Assembly: GCA_032207245.1 (NCBI GenBank)
Contig: CM063509.1
Span: 98,339,412 to 98,403,411 of the forward strand
Length of the DNA stretch: 64,000 nt
Source of the DNA: Pardosa pseudoannulata
Lineage: Eukaryota > Arthropoda > Arachnida > Araneae > Lycosidae
Reading direction: 5' to 3'
Both the position numbers and the translations under genes were made by a program. The notes under the pieces were generated by a model, which saw only the letters and a list, made by a program, of their open reading frames with translations, made no database searches and was not told the origin of the DNA. This document shows, in pieces, positions 38,636-51,420 of the stretch; within the stretch, counting starts at the first letter, position 1, and each line of letters begins with the position of its first letter.

Positions 38636-39228
38636 AGAGACTCCTATTCTTTATAGGTATACTCTAGTGGTATTCTTTGTAGGTATATTCTTTATAGGTA
38701 TACTCTAGTGGTATACTCTAGTGTTATTCTTTACAGGTATATTCCTTATAGGTATACTCTAGTGGTATTCTTTGTAGGTATATTCTTTATAGGTATACTC
38801 TAGTGGTATTCTTTATAGGTATATTCTTTACAGGTATACTCTAGTGGTATTCTTTATAGGTATATTCCTTATAGGTATACTCTAGTGGTATTCTTTATAG
38901 GTATATTCTTTACAGGTATACTCTAGTGGTATTCTTTATAGGTATACTCTAGTGGTATTCTTTATAGGTATATTCTTTACAGGTATACTCTAGTGGTATT
39001 CTTTATAGGTATACTCTAGTGGTATTCTTTATAGGTATATTCTTTACAGGTATATTCTAGTGGTATTCTTTACAGGTATACTCTAGTGGTATTCTTTATA
39101 GGTATATTCTTTATAGGTATACTCTAGTGGTATTCTTTATAGGCATATTCTTTACAGGTGTACTCTAGTGGTATTCTTTATATTCTTTATAGGTATACTC
39201 TAGTGGTATTCTTTATAAGTATTTCTAG
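38636..39228 (+). repeat. Composite minisatellite built from 15-bp and 11-bp blocks
   Basis: Alternates TATTCTTTATAGGTA (or TTTACAGGTA) with TACTCTAGTGG. Single and double use of the first block gives 26-bp and 41-bp repeats in irregular order over about 590 bases. Confidence 0.93.
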
Positions 39229-39261
39229 TGTTACAAGGAAGTGAAGAAGTGAGGTTTTTTT

Positions 39262-39560
39262 TTTCGCGGAAATGAATTTCCCCATAAAAAATCTCGAAGA
39301 AGAAAAATCCAGTAATTATTTTCTTATAACCTCTTTAGAAGACGTTTATTTGCAATTAATACATCCTCGTTAGACGCCATCTGAAGAAAAAAACGGTTCC
39401 CTCTGTCCTTATTAACTCTGTCGCTGTGATCCATTTAAGACGATCGTAAAGTGTCCAGAGCAAGCAGATCGTCACAGATTATCATCGCGAGCAGTAATTG
39501 ATTTCATTCATCTCTCGAATAAGACTGGAAGAAAGAAAGTTTGAAGAAAACGTAACAAGA
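39262..39560 (+). repeat. Dispersed module M, copy 1
   Basis: Matches 47426-47700 closely: CCTCTTTAGAAGACGTTTAT, TGCAATTAATACATCCTCG, CTGTGATCCATTTAAGACGA and TCGTAAAGTGTCCAGAGCA. It ends with the recurring hairpin-like ATTGATTTCATTCATCTCTC motif. Confidence 0.85.
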
Positions 39561-40062
39561 CTGTTGTTACCCCCATAGTTTTAGATATTTTTTTCTTTTC
39601 CAAAAAGGATAGGAGTAGTGGCAACAGTCTAACATTGCGAGAAAAAGTATAGAATAAAAAATTGAGATGAAGTACGCAATGACCAAAGATGTGTTTTTAT
39701 TTTGGAGTATTTATTTACTGAAGTTATTTGTATCAGAATTCCTTTAAGTTATCGTTTTTAATATGGAATCTTTCACGTGTGTATTGATGTTATTTTGTTT
39801 ACGAATAAGAATTCCGTTGATAGACGAAACCGCAAGTACGGGACATTTCCCAACAACTGTAATACGGAGATGAATTTGGAATCTATGTGCAGTCAAATCT
39901 CGTTAAGACGAACTCGCTTAAGACAAATCATCATTAGTGCGAGCTAAATTCATAATCTCCATAAAAATATATAAAGCAATGTTAAAATCTTCGGATAAGA
40001 TGAAACAAATTTTTGCAGTAGGAGGAACAAAGTATTTAAAAGATAAATATTTAAAAACTAGC

Positions 40063-40760
40063 ATATAGCTGGTCATATGACGGGATGAGTAAAATTCTTA
40101 ATTTTCCAGAAGTGTAAAGTACCCTTTGAGTCAGGTAAAAAAATGGTTTGTTTTTTGGCTGAGAAATATCTGATACACACTCAGTAATTTGTTTATCACC
40201 CTACTCCTCTAAAGTCTCCCGATACTGTGAATGCAGTTTGAAATCACGTTGAATTCATTTAGAAAGATAATTCAAAGTGTTCTTAGAAACGTCAAAATTA
40301 TCGTCAAGTTCTTCCCAATTTTTTCCACACTAATTATTGGAAGTAAAGGACTGAAACTATCATATCCACTACATCCTGGAGGTAGATATTATACAGCGTA
40401 CAGTTTTTTTTTATCTATTTATTATGTGATAAATTGATATATTTATTCGCCTTCTCTTGACAGGGAAAATAGGGCTTGAAATAATGGAATTAAATGCTCG
40501 AAAAGGGGAAAGTGGGAAATTTCAACGTTTTAAAGAGACAATATTTTTCTATGTGACTTGAAGCATATTTATGCCAATTTATTTTAGAATCGAATCGATA
40601 GTTTAGGAGAAGGTAAACTTTACTCTCTTTGAATTACGTTAGCCTGAGCTTATCAAGAATCCAATATGGATGCCATTATCCATTCCAGGTCTAACCGCTT
40701 CATACATAAATTCTAGAACAAGCGGACAGATGACTTAGGCTATTACTATATAAGGGATTT
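40063..40760 (+). repeat. Segmental duplication, copy 2
   Basis: Second copy of 36968-38330, about 700 bp here because it lacks the AT array and other inserts. Similarity ends near the TATATAAGGGAT/TATATAGGGGGT block. An open frame at 40231-40437 is not conserved in copy 1. Confidence 0.8.
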
Positions 40761-43700
40761 TTATTTTCTCAATTGGATTAGTTCTCATTTCTGACTTATA
40801 GCTCTAGAACTTTCTCCTTCTGTTGTAGAGAGGTGCTATCAAGGTAAAACTGTTTCGATTTCTCAGAACATCAGGTAATTTAGTGTAGGTTGTCACTTCT
40901 ATAAATTTAAATTGAATCATAAAGTGTACAAAGAAGGGAGATCTCCACAGATCTCCATAGAGAAGTGATTGATTTTATTCATCACTTGCTGAATGAGTTT
41001 CAAGAAAAGAAGGAAGATGAAAAAAAACGTAGAGAAGTAGGATGAACAAAGTATTTAAAAGACAAATATATAAAGATTTTTATTTTCTCAATTGGATTAG
41101 TTCGTATTTCTTTCTTATAGCTTTAGAACGTTTTCTTTCTGTTGTAGAGGGGTGTTATCAAGGTAAAATTATTTCGATTTCTCAGAACATCAGGTAATTT
41201 AGTGTAGGTTGTCACTTCTATAAATTTAAATTGAATCATAAAGTGTACAAAGAAGGGAGATCTCCACAGATCTCCATAGAGAAGTGATTGATTTTATTCA
41301 TCACTTGCTGAATGAGTTTCAAGAAAAGAAGGAAGATGAAAAAAAACGTAGAGAAGTAGGATGAACAAAGTATTTAAAAGATAAATATATAAAGATTTTT
41401 ATTTTCTCAATTGGATTAGTTCGTTATTTCTTTCATATAGCTTTATAACTTTTTCCTTTTGTTGTAGAGAGGTGTTATCAAGGTAAAACTGTTTCGATTT
41501 CTCAGAACACCAGGTAATTTAGTGCAGGTTGTCACTTCTATAAACGTAAATTGAATCGTAAAGTGTCCAGAGCAGGGACATTTCCACAGACCTCCATAGA
41601 GAAGTGATTAATTTTATTCATCATTTGCTGAATGAGTTTCAAGAATAGAAAGAAGATGAAATAAATCGTAAAGAAGTTGGATGACCAAAGTATTTAAAAG
41701 CTAAATATATAAAGATTTTTATTTTCTCAATTGGATTAGTTCGTATTTCTTTCTTATAGCTTTAGAACTTTTTTTTCTGTTATAGAGCGGTATTATCAAG
41801 GTAAAACTATTTCCATTTCTCAGAACACCAGGTAGTTTTAAATTTAATCTTAAAGTGTCCAGTACAGGGACATCTCCATAGATCTTCATAGAGAAGTGAT
41901 TGATTTTATTCATCACTTGCTGAATGAGTCTCAAGAACAGATGGAAGATGAAAGAAAACGTAACAGTGTCGCAATACAAAAATTAATTCAGAATCTACGA
42001 ACAGTCAAACTGTTAAGGCGAACATGTTTAATCCAAATTATCTTTAGTACGGACTGAAATCATAATCCTTGACAAATTGATTGAAAATGAACATTAAAAC
42101 ATTTAAGGCGATTTCGGTTTACGATCGTCTTAAATGTTACGATCGATACGGTTTTGACGATCGTCACATATCATCTTCGCGAGCGGTGATTGATTTCATT
42201 CATCTCTCGATGAATGAGTCTGTTTGAATGAGTAAAAGAAAGTTGAACAAAACGTAGCAAGACTGTAATACGGAGATGAATTCGAAATCTATGTACAGTC
42301 AAATCTCGTTAAGACGAACTCGCTTAAGATAAATCATCGTTAGTATGAGCTAAATTCATAATATCCTTAAAAATATATAAAACAATGTCAAAATTTTCAA
42401 AAAACATGAAACGAATTTTTGCAGCAGGATGAAGAAGGTATTTAAAAGAATTTTGGTTTCATCAATTGAATTAGTTCGTATTTCTTTCTTATAGCTTTAG
42501 AACTTTTTCCTTCTGTTGTAGAGCGGTGTTATCGAGGTAAAACTATTTCCATTTCTCAGAACACCAGGTAATTTAGTGCAGGTTGTCACTTCTATAAACT
42601 TAAATTGAATCGTAAAGTGTCCAGAGCAGGGATATCTCCACAGATCTCCATAGAGAAGTGATTGATTTTATTCATCATTTGCTGAATGAGTTTCAAGAAC
42701 AGAAGGAAGATGAAAGAAAACATAACGCCGCAATACAGAAAATAATTCAGAATCTATGAACAGTCAAACCGTTAAGGCGAACTTGTTTAATCCAAATTAT
42801 CTATAGTACGAGCTGAAATCATAATCCTTAACAAATTGATTGAAAATGAACATTAAAATATTTAAGGCGATTTCGGTTTACGATCGTCTTGAATGTTACG
42901 ATCGATATGGTTTTGACGATCATCCCAGATCATCATCGCGAGCAGTGATTGATTTCATTCATCTCTCTATGAATGAGACTGGAAGAAAGTTGGAAGAAAA
43001 CGTAGCAAGATTGTAATACGGAGATGAATTCGGAATATATGTTCAGTCAAATCTCGTTAAGACGAATTCGCTTAAGACAAATCATCGTTAGTACGAGCTA
43101 AATTCATAATCTCCTTAAAAATATATAAAGCAATGTCAAAATTTTCAAATAAGATGAAACGAATTTTTGCAGCAGAATGAACGAGGTGTTTAAAAGAATT
43201 TTGGTTTTCTCAATTGAATTAGTTCGTATTTCTTTCTTATAGCTTTAGAATTTTTTCCTTCTGTTGTAGAGGGGTGTTATAAAGATAAAATCATTTCCAT
43301 TTCTCAGAACACCAGGTGATTTAGTACAGGTTTTCACATCTATAAACTTAAATTGAATCGTAAAGTGTTTAGAGCGGGGACATCTCCAGAGATCTCCATA
43401 GAGAAGTGATTGATTTTATTCATCATTTGCTGAATGAATTTCAAGAATAGAAGGAAGATGAAATAAAACGTAAAGAAGTAGGATGAACAAAGTATTTTAA
43501 AGCTAAATATATAAAGATTTTTATTTTCTCAATTGGATTAGTTCGTATTTCTGACTTATAACTTTAGAATTTTTTGCTTCTGTTGACGAGGGATGTCATC
43601 AAGGTAAAATTATTTCCATTTCTCAGAACACCAGGTAATTTAGTGCAGGTTGTCACTTCTATAAACATAAATTGAATCGTAAAGTGTCCAGAGCAGGAAC

Positions 43701-43820
43701 ATTTCCGTAGATCTCCATAGAGAAATGATTGATTTTATTCATCATTTGCTGAATGAGTTTCAAGAATAGAAGGAAGATGAAAGAAAACGTAAAGAAGTAT
43801 GATGAACAAAGTACAAGTCA
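40761..43820 (+). repeat. Higher-order tandem array, 319-bp and about 740-bp modules
   Basis: TGTTGTAGAG-type landmarks lie at 40821, 41140, 41460, 41779, 42514, 43262 and 43581, giving spacings 319, 320, 319, 735, 748 and 319. Short modules contain TTCTCAGAACAYCAGGTAAT, CAGGTTGTCACTTCTATAAA and GAGAAGTGATTGATTTTATT. Long modules add about 420 bp with CAGTCAAATCTCGTTAAGAC and GATCGTCTTRAATGTTACGA. The first block resembles the ends of Tigger/pogo-like elements. Confidence 0.9.
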
Positions 43821-44019
43821 CTAAAAGATTGGGACCCTAAACAGTTATATAATATAAATTAATATAAGGATCAAAAAGAAGTAGCGAAAGATAGGTAAAT
43901 TGAGAAAGAATTTAACATTCCAGATAGTAATGAGTGAGTTATTAAAAATTAAAACACGGTACTGCAAGGATATTAGAGAAATTAACTACTCGATACTGAG
44001 TGCGATCGATGGGAGAACG

Positions 44020-44515
44020 GATAAGGCCGGGCTGTGTGGGACCATCCGTGGCACCATCTATTCAATGGTCGGGCGAGTGGCTGGCCGGCAAAAGTGGGTC
44101 CTCGTAATTTAGAAGTATGGACCAACCAGAAGACTCACGCCCAACGATGGCCGATTGGTTAGGGTGCTGGGCTTCGGTACCGCAGTTCGTGGGTTCGAAT
44201 CCCACTGTGGCATGGATGTTCGTAGCCGTTCGGAATCGGCTTTAAGCTGTAGGTCCCGGTCTCATTAGCCCTCGTATTGCAAAAAAGTAGACCGTAGCAC
44301 TCCAAACCAAACCAAACCAGAAGACTCACTAGACTTGCCTTGCCACCTCCAGAGGTATCGTTTGAGCTTGGAGGAAACTGTGAAAACGGATCTAATTTAC
44401 GGGCCCCAGTAGCCATTAATAAACACGCTAGATCTTTAGGTGGTCCGAATTTTGAACTAACAACCCACTAGTTCGACGTTTTGCAAACTCAGCTATCGCG
44501 GATCATCGAAGCTAG
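44020..44515 (-). mobile_element. SINE-2 copy, interrupted by SINE-1
   Basis: The minus strand starts near 44515 with a tRNA-like head (ATAGCTGAGTTTGCAAAACG, then GTGGGTTGTTAGTTCAAAA). The body CTCTGGAGGTGGCAAGG follows, and the SINE-1 at 44139-44314 splits it. The body matches 9940-10160. The lower boundary is approximate. Confidence 0.65.
44139..44314 (+). mobile_element. SINE-1 copy, best preserved, 15-bp target duplication
   Basis: A tRNA-derived SINE with A-box TGGTTAGGGTGCTGG (44156-44170) and a perfect B-box GGTTCGAATCC (44192-44202). The tail ends GTAGCACTCCAAACC. AACCAGAAGACTCAC occurs at 44124-44138 and 44315-44329, bracketing the element inside SINE-2. It resembles a tRNA from its first base to about 44213 but is not a functional tRNA gene, because the anticodon stem does not pair and the family tail follows. 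Confidence 0.95.
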
Positions 44516-44763
44516 ATGTAAGGCATATATTTAAATTTATAAAAAATATTCACGATACAAGTAAATATTCATCTCTGTTCTTAAAAGTCTCCTCTAATTT
44601 ATTTAATAAAAATAACTCTAATTTAACAAAAATAGATTTTACAATTAAACTCTACATATATAACAATCCAAATATTATGAAAATAATGTTATATAATTTT
44701 CATTCTGTTTTAACGTTATTCCTGAGAAACAAAAAGGAAAAAAAAAAAACCTAATTTCTAAAA
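44516..44763. other. Non-coding AT-rich DNA
   Basis: A short gap between the SINE-2 head and the next SINE-1. Nothing recognised. Confidence 0.5.
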
Positions 44764-45930
44764 TTTGGTTTAGTTTGGATTATAGCGCTCGTTTCATAAG
44801 GGTGTAACGTACTGGGAATAAAGTAGACGAGGCCGTCAATGAAACAGGCTAGAAATTTAGGTATTCTGGATTAAATACTTTATTCAATAGAATAAATTAT
44901 GTACAGCTATGTACAAATTCAGTAGGATTTTAACATTCAGTGATCTCGTACAGAGATAATATGTACACACAAGGATGCGTGGGATACCGGAACAGTACGG
45001 CTAGGGCTTCCAATCACAAGAGTTGGGAACTAATTAGTGCCGGGACTAATGCTGACACGATCACTCCGTCTGTCGATTAGCACAGTTGGCTTCCACTGCA
45101 AGGTTCGGAAGTTCCGAGTGCGTATCACGCTGGGATTCGTGAAATAAATATCAGGATGCAAGACGATCCAAATTCGAAAGCAAAGTCACTCTCGGCTGCC
45201 TACTTCTATGCAAGAAGTTAACTAATAATAAGCAAATAACGGGGAAGAAATTCCCAAGTCGCAGGTCGACTTTCTAGCAACAGAGACCCTGGCGGTCTCT
45301 AAGAAAAAAAAAAACTCCAGACAGAGATACGAGCGGTCCTCGAGCGACCAGGCTCTAGCAGGTAGAATCCTCCAGAAGAAACAAAAGCCTCCGTTCTAGT
45401 CCTGTCCCTCCTTATATAGCGGCACTCCCTTTTTCTCGGTCCTTCGAGAAACTTTCCGAACCAGGGTGATGTTATCTTGTGGTCATTCCCAAGCCCTTTG
45501 GATCAGCTGTTCTGCTTCCAGATGTGTCGACTGCATTTCCTCAGATCCATCGACTTAATCAACTTAATGGCCTTTTTGTAACCGCTAATGGGCGGCAAGG
45601 TGCACTCTAATTATTTACACTCTTCCCACAGCGTCGTTCCATTCAGCAGGTTTACAATGCCCAGACGGTGAGGAGCCGGCAACGAACAATTTTCAATTAG
45701 GGTGCTTAGACCACCTGATTCTATTAGAGGCTAATCGTGAGTCCACGGCGAAAGGTCACCTTCGGCTCCTCGTTCTTTTGGGGGCATGTAACGGATCGTT
45801 ACAAGGGTTAATGAAATCAGGACCTACTGCTTAAACCCTATTCCGAACGGCTACGAGCAATCATGCCATATCGGGTTCGAATCCGTGGAATCTAAAAGCA
45901 GAGCATTACCGTTCAGCCATCATCCCACAC
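44764..45930 (-). mobile_element. SINE-1 copy split by a solo LTR
   Basis: TTTGGTTTAGTTTGGATTAT (44764) is the complement of the SINE-1 tail. The rest resumes at 45808 (GACCTACTGCTTAA, TTCCGAACGGCTACGA, GGGTTCGAATCC) and runs to about 45930. The LTR lies between them. The SINE is more diverged than the 44139 copy, consistent with being older than the LTR. Confidence 0.88.
44803..45803 (-). mobile_element. Solo LTR, 1001 bp, 4-bp target duplication AGGG
   Basis: A long terminal repeat of a retrotransposon, probably Gypsy-like from the 4-bp duplication. It starts TGTAACG and ends CGTTACA, with AGGG on both sides (44799-44802 and 45804-45807). The minus strand reads in order a TATA-type GCTATATAAGG (near 45411-45420) and AATAAA (44884-44879), about 75 bases before the end. 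No internal coding region, primer site or second LTR is present, so the body was probably lost by LTR-LTR recombination. Confidence 0.9.
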
Positions 45931-46279
45931 AGCTTCTTAGGAAAGGAATTAGAATTTGAACTTTTTCTTGCAGAAAATTTTTAGAAAAGGCTTATTGCAG
46001 CTATTTCAAATTTTCTAGTTTAATAAATTTCAATCAAATTTAAATAAACAACAAACGTCTATTTTGAAAAAAATATACTGAATATGAAAATTAACAAATT
46101 TTTTTACAGATGAAATCTATTTAAACTGCCACTTCGTCTGGTTAATGAAATGCATTTTCCTGTTTGTCGATCAAAACAAAAAAGTCTCATAAAAGTGTCG
46201 TCTACTTCATTGATCGTAAATTAAAATAATCTATAATAATCGATAGCTGTATATATATATATATGTATATGTATGTATA

Positions 46280-46333
<54 letters not shown>

Positions 46334-46672
46334 GTTTAAAAATGGGGGTTAAGAATTAAGCGAGTTATAATTAAAAATAGTTAGAACTCATTAATGAAAA
46401 CGTAATGGGAGAAAGACACACCCTCGAGCGGAGCTATACAGGATAAAGAGGATGAAGCGGAAGTAGACATAAGAATGTGCTTAAGTAGCAAAGCCAAAAG
46501 AGACAGTTCTGAACAGAAACTCGGGCTGATAACATCTTCCACGCTTGTCATGGCTAATTATGAAAACAAAGGATATCTAAATGGCATATCTATAGACAGA
46601 AGGATTACAATAAAGAAGTTTTTATATATGAAATCGAATGTGTCTTCCATGCCTTAACCAATCGTCCTTGTC

Positions 46673-46674
<2 letters not shown>
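45931..46674. other. Non-coding DNA with (AT)n at 46250-46330
   Basis: No gene was seen. An open frame at 46475-46657 has no recognisable motif. Confidence 0.5.
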
Positions 46675-47035
<361 letters not shown>

Positions 47036-47146
47036 ACACCATCGCAATTTAATCCTCCGGTCACATGAAATTGTAGCCCCTATTGTTTTTACTTGTCGGG
47101 ACACTGGGCAAGGAGAAATCTAAGTGCTATTAGCTTATTAAAGATG

Positions 47147-47148
<2 letters not shown>

Positions 47149-47229
<81 letters not shown>
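47149..47229. repeat. (AT)n array
   Basis: About 80 bases of pure AT. Confidence 0.97.
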
Positions 47230-47231
<2 letters not shown>

Positions 47232-47425
47232 CATATAATGAATAATATGTAAATATATATACATAAAATGAATTGGATAATTAATAATAATAAAGTATCG
47301 TAATGCTAACATTATTGTCTTGTAAATAAACCAATTAAAGGAATTTCTAATTTTTCACTCAAAACTGTTAATTAAATCCTGCCGAATAAGTTAAACAAAG
47401 ATAAGTGAAGAGATGAGATATATTT

Positions 47426-49405
47426 CGCCTCAATGCATTTCCCCATAAAAAGTCGTGACGAGGGTAAATCCAGTAATTACTTTCTTATAACCTCTTTAGA
47501 AGACGTTTATTTGCAATTAATACATCCTCGCTAGACGCCAGCTGAAAAAAAAAACGGCTCCCGCTGTCCTTATTTACTCTGTCGCTGTGATCCATTTAAG
47601 ACGATCGTAAAGTGTCCAGAGCAGGCAGATCGTCACAGATTATCATCGCGAGCAGTGATTGATTTCATTCATCACTCGCTGAATAAGGAGAAAGAAATGA
47701 AGGAACTTGGGTAAAAACGTTGAAGTGCAATACGTAGATGAATTCAAATTCTATGTATAATCAAATTTCGTCAAGACGAACTCGCTTGATACTAATTATC
47801 AGCAGTATGAACTAATTTCATAATCCTGACCAATTAGACTGAGAATTAATATTTTAAAATACTTGTTAAAGAGAAATTCGGTTAGAAGAAATTTTCGGTT
47901 AAGATGGACGAACTTTTGCTACAGAACTAAAGAAGTATGAAAAAGATTGTTATATTCTATCTATTGGTTCGTATTTCATTCAAATGACTTTAGAACTCTT
48001 TTTTGTTGGAGAGGTGTTATCAAGGTGACACCCGTTCTTCTTTTTCTCAGAAGACCAAATAATGCAGTACAGGTTCTACAAACTTTAATTGTACCGTAAA
48101 GTATCCACAGAAGTCAGGTCGTTACAGATTATCATCGGGAGCAGTGATTGATTTCATACATCACTCGCTGAATGAGGAGAAAGAAATGAAAAAACGTAGA
48201 AGTGCTGCAATACGCAGATGAATTCAGAATCTATATACAATCAAACCTCGTTAAGACGAACTCGCTTGATACTAATTATCATCAGTATGAACTGAATTCA
48301 TTATCCTGACCAATTAGGCTGAGAACTTAAAATACTTGTTAAAGAAAAATTCGGTTAGAAGAAATATTCGGTTAAGAGAAACGAATTTTTGCTACGGCAC
48401 TGTAAGAGTATTAAAGAGATCGTTATATTCCCTATGTATTGGTTCGTATTTCATACAAATAGCTTTAGAACTTTTTATTTTTGTTGGAGAGGACTGTTAT
48501 CAAGGCGAAACCTCTTCTTTTTCTCAGAAGACCAGATAATGTAATGAACAAATTTTCGGTTAAGGGAAACGAATTTTTGCTACAGCACTGTAGGAGTATT
48601 AGATCGTTATATTCCCTATGTATTGGCTCGTATTTCATTCAAATAACTTTAGAAATTTTTATTGGAGACGGCTGTTATCAAGGCGAAACCCGTTCTTCTT
48701 TTTCTCAGAAGACCAGATAATGCATTGCAGGTTCTACAAACTTTAATTGTACCTTAAAGTATCCACAGCAATCAGGTCGTTACAGATTATCATCACGATC
48801 AGTGATTGATTTCATTCATCAATCACTGAGTGAGTTTGCAGAACAGAAAAAACTGAAAGAAAACGTAGCTGTGCAGTAATACTGGAGATGTTTTAGTTTG
48901 GAGCGCTACGAAGACCAGATAATGCAGTGCAGGTCCTACAAACTTTAATCGTACCGTAAAGTATCCGTAGCAGTCAGGTGTTACAAATTATCATCGCGAA
49001 AAGTGATTGATTTCATTCATCCATCACTGAGTGAGTTTGCAGAACAGGAAAAAGCTGAAAGAAAACGTAGCTGTGCCGTAATATGGAGATGTTTTGGTTT
49101 AGTTTGGTTTGGAGTGTTACGAAGACCGGATAATGCAGTGCAGGTTCTACAAATTTTATTTGTACCTTAAAGTATCCACAGCAGTCAGGTCGTTACAGAT
49201 TATCAACTCGATTAGCAGTGATTGATTGATTTCATCAATCAATGAATGAATTTGTAGAACAGAAAGAAGCTGAAAGAAAACGTAGGCGTGACGTAATATG
49301 GAGATGTTTTGGTTTGGTTTGATTTGGAGAGTTACTGTCTACTGTTTTGCACACAAGGGCTAGTCAGACCGAGATACAAATACGGAGGGGAATTCAGAAT
49401 CTATG
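47426..49405 (+). repeat. Dispersed module M copy 2 and a second tandem cluster
   Basis: Positions 47426-47700 match 39262-39560. The following units repeat GTTATCAAGGYGAAACCC, TTTTTCTCAGAAGACCA, AATGCAGTGCAGGTTCTACA and CAGTGATTGATTTCATTCAT at irregular spacing of about 180-480. Three consecutive units (near 48892, 49090 and 49308) contain a fragment of the SINE-1 tail in the same place. Confidence 0.82.
49308..49375 (-). repeat. SINE-1 tail fragment
   Basis: TTTTGGTTTGGTTTGATTTG leads into GTTACTGTCTACT, TTTGCACACAAGGGCTA and GACCGAGAT, the complement of the SINE-1 3' end. Shorter pieces of the same tail lie at 48892-48912 and 49090-49121. Confidence 0.75.
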
Positions 49406-49407
49406 TA

Positions 49408-49942
49408 CAGTTAAACCTCGTCACATGGACTAGCATGACAAATTTTCTTTAGTACGAGCTAAATTCCTAATCCACTACCAAATGGATTTGAAATCAATGC
49501 GAAAATATTTGTTTCAGATGAATACGGTTAAAAGAAATTTTGGTAAAGACGAACAAATTTTTGCTGCAAGACGAAATATAAAAAGATTGTTATTTTCCCA
49601 ATTGAATTGATTCGTATTTCTTTCTAATGGCTTCAGAAATTTTTGTTTTTGTTCGAGAGGGAAGTTATCGAAGTGAAACCCGTTCCTTATGTAAGATAAC
49701 CAAATGATTCATTACAGGTTGTCACTTCTACAAACTTATCAATGGTTTTCAATTCTAAGAAATGTGAAGTCGTAGTAAGTTTTCTTTCAAGGATTTCCAT
49801 ATTAAAGCATTTTAAGTTTGCATTTATTTTCATTTTTCCAGTTTTGCTAATTTTTCTTTATTATTGGTAATATGAATTACGGTTAAGACGAACAAGTTAT
49901 AATGGTCCCTCGAAAATCATTTAAACGAGATTTGAACTGTAT
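49408..49942. mobile_element. Candidate Tigger/pogo-like element 3, related to the tandem arrays
   Basis: The left end TACAGTTAAACCTCGTCACA (near 49408) and the complement of the right end TACAGTTCAAATCTCGTTTA (49942 inward) form an imperfect TIR. Its interior includes AGAAATTTTTGTTTTTGTTC and GTTATCGAAGTGAAACCCGT, the same module that is tandemly repeated at 40.8-43.8 and 47.4-49.4 kb. No transposase is present. Confidence 0.6.
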
Positions 49943-51420
49943 AATGTATGACGCTAGTGCAGATCAAGCAACCTTGAAATCAGGTGTGGGCCATCGCAAT
50001 TTTCTTGTGCGGCCTTGTAATAGTTAGCTCTTGTAATATTTAATTAGATATATTACGACGAATTTGAAGATTAATACGATTCTACCATTCATGTGTCATA
50101 TTTTACGACTTAATATTATTATTTTCCTATTGTATTACTTTAATAGATTATAAATTTGTTTAAAAATAGTTGTACGTTTATATATTCATTTAAAGTGGTA
50201 CTTAAATGTAACGTTGTCATTAAAAATAATTAAGATTAATGTTATAACAAGATATTACAGTTATGTAAATACTAAAATGTTTGATGCTGTAATTTGTTGC
50301 ATTAAAAATTATACAAATGACTTATTTTTTATATTATTTCTACATATTGCAATAAATTGAAAAACTGTACAAGTTCACAAAAGTCGGATATAGGAATATC
50401 AACTTATATCCAATATTATTGCCTTCGTACCTCCAATATGTACCTACGTGAGAGTGTATTCTTGATACCGTTTTATGTTGTTCACGAAATATTTCTTTGT
50501 CAAATTAATATTATCATTATACACTTTTTTATCGGTTGTGATAACGCTTAATAAAGTCATTGTATCGCTGAATAATTTATATTTTCTTGTCATTAGTTTG
50601 TAGTAGAGAAATTAGCGTAATAAATTGTTAAAAATATACAAATTCACAAAAGTAGCACTCATACTAAAATCATTTCAAGTAGCCTCTAATATTAGTGTCT
50701 AATTTAAATGTTGTCTCTAACGGTAAAAATGTTCCTTACCTATGAGCTATGACTATATGCGGATGATGTTTTGAACAGGCTGACCTTTAAAACTAGAAGA
50801 ATTAATTTGCTAATATAAAAATCTCTTTATAAATTACGGTTTAAGCCATACTGTTGTCATAATTTCGCAAAAGAAAAAAAAGGTATATTATAATTTCTTT
50901 CTCAATAATTTGTTTCATTTTCCCAGTATTTCATATAACCACCTCAGCTTAAATTCGTTTGTTAGGTACTAGGTCGTAAATTAAATATGCTCCAGTATTT
51001 ACCAGGTACTCTTTAATCTGTAAAAACTTGGAGCCTAAATTAAAAGACGCATAAAGGTTGTAAATATATTTCTCAATATACAATGAAATGACGGACATCC
51101 TTGCTAATCCATTTTATGACGTATTTATGTATGCATGCAAAAGTTTGGCTGTATGTACTTTGTAAATGTGTGAATGGATTCTTTTTAAATTCTATTTTGA
51201 ATTAAGAATTTCAACTTTTGCAGAAAAACAATTTGGTTACTTCACTGATGAGTATATAACAACCATTAGTTTTTTTGTCCACAATGTGTGGTCTACTGTG
51301 GACATGCCTCGAAATCCAATGGCCAACTTGTTACCGGCGTGGAGATTAGTTGTTTTCACCCTTTATTTTCAAGCAGATGTCGCCGGCATAACAATGCAGT
51401 GGAGCCCTGAAGTCTAGGTT
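49943..51420. other. Non-coding AT-rich DNA
   Basis: No gene or clear repeat. Open frames at 50357-50551 and 51166-51417 show no known motif. Confidence 0.5.

Noticed and set aside
44148..44220. A tRNA gene
   Set aside because: A- and B-boxes are present, but the anticodon stem does not pair well. The same sequence with the same tail and target duplications occurs several times, so it is a SINE.
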